From: Ecdyonurus torrentis
Lineage: Eukaryota > Arthropoda > Insecta > Ephemeroptera > Heptageniidae
Direction: 5' to 3'
NCBI GenBank assembly: GCA_949318235.1
Contig: OX439131.1
Coordinates: 13,888,434 to 13,952,433, forward strand
DNA length: 64,000 nucleotides
Shown here: in pieces, positions 58,933 through 64,000 of the stretch
Numbering within the stretch: position 1 is the stretch's first letter
Layout: each line of letters begins with the position of its first letter
Notes under the pieces: model-generated
Told to the model about the DNA's origin: nothing
Databases searched by the model: none
Seen by the model: only the letters and a program-made list of their open reading frames with translations
Program-made: the position numbers and the translations under genes

Positions 58933-61118
58933 GTATAATATAATTACATACATACATTGTCAAGAAGCATAAAAAAAAAAGATACTGAGTGTAATGAATA
59001 TTAAAGTAACACAAATATATTAAACTAGAGAAACTGAACAATATACTAAGTAAATTTATGCAGTGTACTGTAGTCAGTATAAAATTGTAGATTTGTATGT
59101 GTAGTATGCATCAGCACATCAATATCATCAATTTTTGAATTGGGATCATAAAATTCAGCTAAAGTGTAATATTTCTTTAATATTATATTTTTTTTCAAGA
59201 GGTTCCGGAATAAAGTATTATTGTTAACGCTTCTAATTAATGACGGTAGACTATCATAAATTTGTGATGTGATAAAATACGGGCTCCTTTCTTTAGCATC
59301 ATGTTTTAATAATTTAAGTCTTAATCAAGTAATTAATAACTTTATTAAGGCGTTGTAAGGGCAATGACAGCCCATTTTACAAAACCTTGACCATTTAATA
59401 GCCATTGACCATTTTTAACCTTTTCCATTAATTGGAAAGGCCTTAACTGTCGATAAGACAATGTCTTGACTGGGACTGGGATAAGTGTAGCATGATAACA
59501 CAATATGGCAAGTAAAAAATTAAATAATAGTAAGTTTTTTAACATAAACATATACAATTTAAATCACTGTTTTACATCTTCAATAATTTACATATAAATA
59601 CTCTATATATCACAATTCATTAGTTTTATAAGAATTAGTTTTAATTAATTTATCATAAAACTTTTTTTTTTTTTTTTTTTACTTGCTGTACATAAAACCT
59701 GTGTCCACCATGTGGTCAGTGAGCCTGTCTAGTTTATTTTTAATTAATTGAAATTAGTCTGGTTTTTGCACGGTTAAGAGATGTTCAAAAGTTAATTTTT
59801 TTTCTTGTTTCAAATTAAAAGTTTGTAATAATGGAATAATATACTTGCGTGCATTTAAATTATCAAATTTGACTTTCCTATCTTCTGGATTTTGAACTTT
59901 GAACTCGTTTTATCTACGTAAACTCTAAAATAATTACTGAGAACTTTTTTGGAGGGGTGAGGGGAACATATTTTTATTGAGCTGAATATAAATTTACTAT
60001 AAGATTATTTAAATTAATGATAATGAATTGTTGTGAAAGCCTTTAATATACCTTATCACTTTTTTTTCTTTTTTAAAATAACAACTTTTTACTGTTAAGT
60101 GCAAATTTAATGCATCTTAAAAATATTTTCCAATATTGTTCAAAGTCGGCAACAATGCTTATGCATAGCAAATAAATAAATACTCGTCTTTACTTTTACA
60201 TAAGTATGTAATATTATTGATCGATCATACTGGGTGAAAAAGGAAACGACTAAAACATATAAACCATAGAAAGGAAGAGAAGATAAGAAAGAAGAGGGAA
60301 AAATCGAATTAGGAGAGGCAGCAGAATGCATGAAAACGGCATCAATTTTAAATTCTATTGCTTTTATTATTATTTTAATTTTATATAATTTTAGATTAGC
60401 TACCGCTACCATTGTAAAATTGTAATAAAAAAATCATTCACTTTATTTTAACAATCAATCTCTTATAATAATAATTATAACATAACCATAATATAATAAA
60501 TAAAATTGTTATATTAGTGTAAAATTGTATACGTACAGATTATTTTTCTACCTATTGTGATTTCTTTGATGTTTTTAAGTAGCTCAAGTAATTGTATAAA
60601 TATAATATTTAACATTACAATAACAAGGATTTGCAAATAATTAAAAAATAATTAATATAAAAATGTGTTTTTATTACATTGTTACAAAGCAATTAAAAAC
60701 ATTCTTAAAAATAAAACTATAGTACATTAATTAACATTTTTTACAATAAAAATTTACAATTCCTCTTAAAAGTTTAAATAAAACAATTTTCACTTTGTAC
60801 ATCATTATGTTCCTACAAAAATATTATTATACAACTCGAATAATTTTTTTTTTTTCAAGCTCCGTAGTAAAGAAAAGGTGTGTCAACAAAGCAGAATATT
60901 ATTATTCAAAGACTTAGTTTTATGTTATATGGAAACACTTCCACGAGAGATCTGTCAATAATTACAAAATCCTTTAAAACAAAAAAGAAAGAAAAGAAGA
61001 AGAAGAAGGATAAAGAGTTTCTTTCTTTAGTGTTTCATTTTATGTTAACGAAAAGAAATTTCCTTGCTGAGGTATAGATACACTTTCAATTACTATCCTA
61101 AATTACAGGAAGTGGAAC
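58782..61118. other. Intergenic region with long (TA)n tract
   Basis: (TA)n spans 58843-58923. The remainder is AT-rich. A 70-codon minus-strand open frame (59345-59557) begins with a hydrophobic, signal-like N-terminus but lacks other support. The (AAG)n-type tract near 60980-61010 is low complexity. No gene is called. Confidence 0.55.
58843..58923. repeat. (TA)n microsatellite, about 40 units
   Basis: An almost pure TA tract, the longest in the window, 60 bp downstream of the LTR-like segment. Confidence 0.95.
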
Positions 61119-63230
61119 TTAGTATCCGTGCATTTGCTTGTGATCTTTGAATCGATGTGGTAAACCTTTGTGTCTCATGTAGTGAGGACCTGTAAAATAT
61201 GAAATATTTCTTATCAACGTAAAACTTTGTTGCATTATTTTAATTAGCGTGAAATTCAAATTTTACTAAAGATTCACCTAAGTCTTAAAATTGTCTATTG
61301 AATACAATATTTACACAATATTTTATGCAATATTATAGTCTATTAAATACAATTGTTTGAGCCTACTTGAATATAAAATTACAAAAACAAACCGTAACAT
61401 TTAACTGAAAAATATTTAGAATAAAAAAATAATTTTTTAAAAATATTATTTTCTTTTAATATTAAAAAACAATCTTACTATTTCCAGGCATTAATTCATT
61501 CCTCCTGTTTGTTCTACGGCCAAAGTTTCGTCCCAATCTCTCATGTCCGGTTCCTTGTGTATGTCCGTGTACTTGTCTGTAGCCGTGATGTCCATGTCCA
61601 TGTCCGTGTGTGTGATGCATTCGATATCCAGCACCAGCGTCATGATCATAAGAATCATACCTGTGTATATAAAATATAGCATTTAATAATTAATTTTTAA
61701 AAATATTTCCATAAAATATATGATCTTAAATTTAATTTGCTTATTTATTTTCCGTAGTTAAGTTATATTATTACTGGTTAAATTACATTTTTTTATTATT
61801 ATTAATGAGCGTGGGAATAACTGAAATTGCATTATGCTTTGTTCTAGTTGAAATAATGAACTATGAAAAGCGTGTATTTGATTATGTTTTTTATAAAAGC
61901 TGTGTAGTTTGATTTTCTTGTAGTTCAAGTTCAATTAAAAAATTTAAAAACAAATTTGCATAATGATGTAACTCAAAGATGAGACAGCAAGCTATAATTT
62001 ATTCATACTATAATACATTATGTACTTTTTATAACTACAGAACCTCACCCATTGTTCATATATGCTGACTTTTCTAAACTATTTTCTCCTGGCCACGCCT
62101 TTGAGTCAGTACTAGAGTCAGAATTTTCTTTTTCTTCTTCTTCGGAGGATTCTGAATTTGAACTGGACTTTGAACTTGATGAGCTAGACTCTACACTAGA
62201 TTGTCTGATAATTACAATCCTTTCAGGACCAAACGCGTTCTTGTTTTGATCAAGGACACCACCACCATGAGGCAGTGCTGTTTTACATGCCTTCTTAATC
62301 ATCTTGGGTAGTTGGCTTACTTTCTCTGCTAATATTTGGTTCTTCTTCGCCAGCTTTAAAATTGCATCCCAGTGATCCTAAACAAAAACATTTTTTATCT
62401 CCCTCATATTAAGATGAATGTCGCTGTAACTAAGCTGTCGAAGAGGTCGCTAGATAACACTTTTTCCAATATCTTCTACATTAAAGGCTGAGAAAATAGT
62501 TATTTAATAGCTTTTATGTTGATTGTGAATTATTAGCAAAATGTGTACCTCTACACAAAAATTTTGCAATTGCAACACAAGAACCCAAAATGTTTAACAC
62601 CAGCTGTGGGATAACAAAATTCAAATATGTAAAAAGTAAAAACAACAACAACAACTTACATCCTTAGGACGTCCTCCCCTTCCTCCTGGGGAAGTCATGT
62701 GGTCATTGTAATCCATGTTTCCATCATTATCATGATTGTTGAAGTCCTCTGCGATTTCTGAGGTTTCAAATTCTGAAGTATCCTAAAGTCAAGTAAATAT
62801 CATTAAAAGTAGAAAAAGTCATCCCTTCAAATTTACCCTTAATTTTTTTTTCTTTCAATAGATGTGTAATTCAAATTGCAAATAATATAAATTAAAAAAT
62901 GAAATTTTGCAGAAGACACGCAAATAATTTATATTTATTAATTAGTTTACAACTTTAACATTTTTTTATTGCATATAGTATTTATCTAGTAAATGAAAAA
63001 ACTAGCAAACTTTTATAGTAATAAATTAAAGTAAATTTGAACTTAAACCATAAGATTTTTTTAACATGAAATTAATAATAATATAAAATATAGGCTTTTT
63101 TTTTACATAACATTTTAATTACTTGAATAAATGTAAAACAACAAACAAAACTTACATCTGACGTAAACATAGTTTCCGATGGCTTACAACTAACGGTAAG
63201 AATCACTGCGATGAATGAATACAACCACAT
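61119..63230 (-). CDS. Secreted Ser/Glu-rich paralogue D (SRP-D), His/Gly-rich tail
   Basis: Coding exons 63230-63156, 62782-62660, 62377-62049, 61660-61479 and 61189-61119 give 259 codons plus TAA. Exon 1 is a signal peptide (MWLYSFIAVILTVSC). Exon 2 is acidic (41 residues). Exon 3 holds the core HWDAILKLAKKNQILAEKVS, QLPKMIKKACK, a spacer, ERIVIIRQSS, then a Ser run passing into SSEEEEKENSDSS. Exon 4 is His/Gly-rich (MHHTHGHGHGHHGYRQVHGH), a likely metal-binding or aromatic-type cross-linking segment, then Arg/Asn-rich. Exon 5 ends HKQMHGY. Phases 0, 0, 2 match the other members. A non-coding first exon ends at donor 63448, with a TATA box at 63506-63513. Confidence 0.82.
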
Positions 63231-63505
63231 TGTAGAACCTTCTAAGTAATAAATTAATAAAAATTATTTTTCAACCCTAAATGAAGTTTAAACTATATTG
63301 TTGCTGTAGTAATTTATATAGACAGAAACGTTGCAGTTTGAGATATTAAGGCTGATTAAAATTATTTAGAAAAAAAAAAAAGTAAAAAAAGTTGAGAAGT
63401 CAATTTATATGTAATATTATTTTGTATATATATTTGAAATTACTTACAAGTTAGTTGATGAGAGCGTGATTGAAATAATGTTTGTGTTATCTGAAGATGA
63501 AAACA

Positions 63506-63513
63506 TTTATATA
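63506..63513 (-). promoter_or_regulatory. TATA box of SRP-D
   Basis: TATATAAATG on the minus strand, followed about 20-25 bp later by CTTCAGATAAC, an initiator-like sequence. The downstream non-coding exon ends CTAACTT|GTAAGT at 63448 and splices to 63241, just before the ATG. Confidence 0.55.
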
Positions 63514-63519
63514 TACATG

Positions 63520-63884
63520 AACGTGATATCGTGCTGCTCAATATTTAGCTATGTGATGTGAAATATCATTAGACATGTAGAGAATGAACGCCATGCAAAC
63601 AAGGAAATTTGTTTACTTCAATCAAAATTTATTATTTTGTAAACAATATTTCGCAATAATTTCTTACGTTCAATTATTCAATATTATTATTTAAAATTAT
63701 ATTTTTGAACACTTATTGTTACGTAAAAATATATATAGCTATATTAAGAAATTATATAATATTATTCTATTTATATTCACTGTATTTATATATATATATC
63801 ATATTATAGATCTTATCCTTATATCATTTGTCTTTTGACTTATGATTTGGACTGTGCTTTTTGTAAAATTATATTGTTTTCTTT

Positions 63885-63920
<36 letters not shown>

Positions 63921-64000
63921 CTTTTTACTCTTAAAATTTGTTGTTCAAAATTTGAAATGATCTTATGGCATGTAAAAGTAAGTGTATACTTACTATAAGT
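63520..64000. other. Upstream flank of SRP-D to window end
   Basis: AT-rich sequence with a (GA)n tract at 63887-63917. No gene or further promoter element recognised. Confidence 0.6.

Noticed and set aside
58817..59041. Minus-strand ORF with Tyr/Ile repeat
   Set aside because: Direct translation of the (TA)n tract.

Overview
The window is a strongly AT-rich, intron-rich animal sequence, packed with poly-A/T runs and (TA)n, (GA)n and (GAA)n microsatellites. Gene content points to an arthropod: a DUF1397 / 27-kDa haemolymph-glycoprotein-like gene, a double-WAP (crustin/waprin-like) secreted gene and a Shank scaffold gene. I cannot tell the order or species from sequence alone.

Layout. (1) 1-7269: no gene recognised; a GGATAA-rich repeat family and a hairpin element. 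(2) 7270-19947, plus strand: 19 exons of a Shank/ProSAP postsynaptic scaffold gene. The spliced exons give one 1,820-codon frame carrying ankyrin repeats, SH3, PDZ, a long proline-rich linker and two Homer-type ligands. The 5' SPN/FERM-like part lies outside or is unrecognised, and no SAM domain follows. (3) 20-26 kb: several inverted-repeat elements around an intronless PHR-domain gene on the minus strand. (4) 26431-28407, minus: three-exon secreted double-WAP protein with a TATA box. (5) 33654-36226, minus: small secreted protein with a Tyr/Asp/Gly tail. (6) 41774-44899, plus: six-exon DUF1397 secreted protein. (7) 46.4-63.2 kb: four paralogous secreted genes (here SRP-A to SRP-D). They share a signal-peptide exon, a variable second exon, a core exon joining a short conserved helix-like motif to a Ser/Glu-rich tract, and a basic aromatic/His-rich C-terminal tail.

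The most interesting content is this four-gene cluster. Introns fall at equivalent phases (0, 0, 2), the motif LA(K/R)xN...KVxxxPK is conserved, and long S/E runs suggest secreted phosphoserine-type polyampholytes (inference: matrix, cement, silk-like or mineral-binding roles). None matches a family I can name. Also notable: two copies of a ~120-bp mariner-type MITE sitting 57 and 90 bp upstream of intron acceptors in two different genes, a 28S rRNA fragment between divergent SRP-A and SRP-B, and a probable alternative 3' end in SRP-B.

Exon coordinates were read by hand from splice signals and checked by reading-frame continuity. No transcript evidence was available, and the first non-coding exons are approximate.
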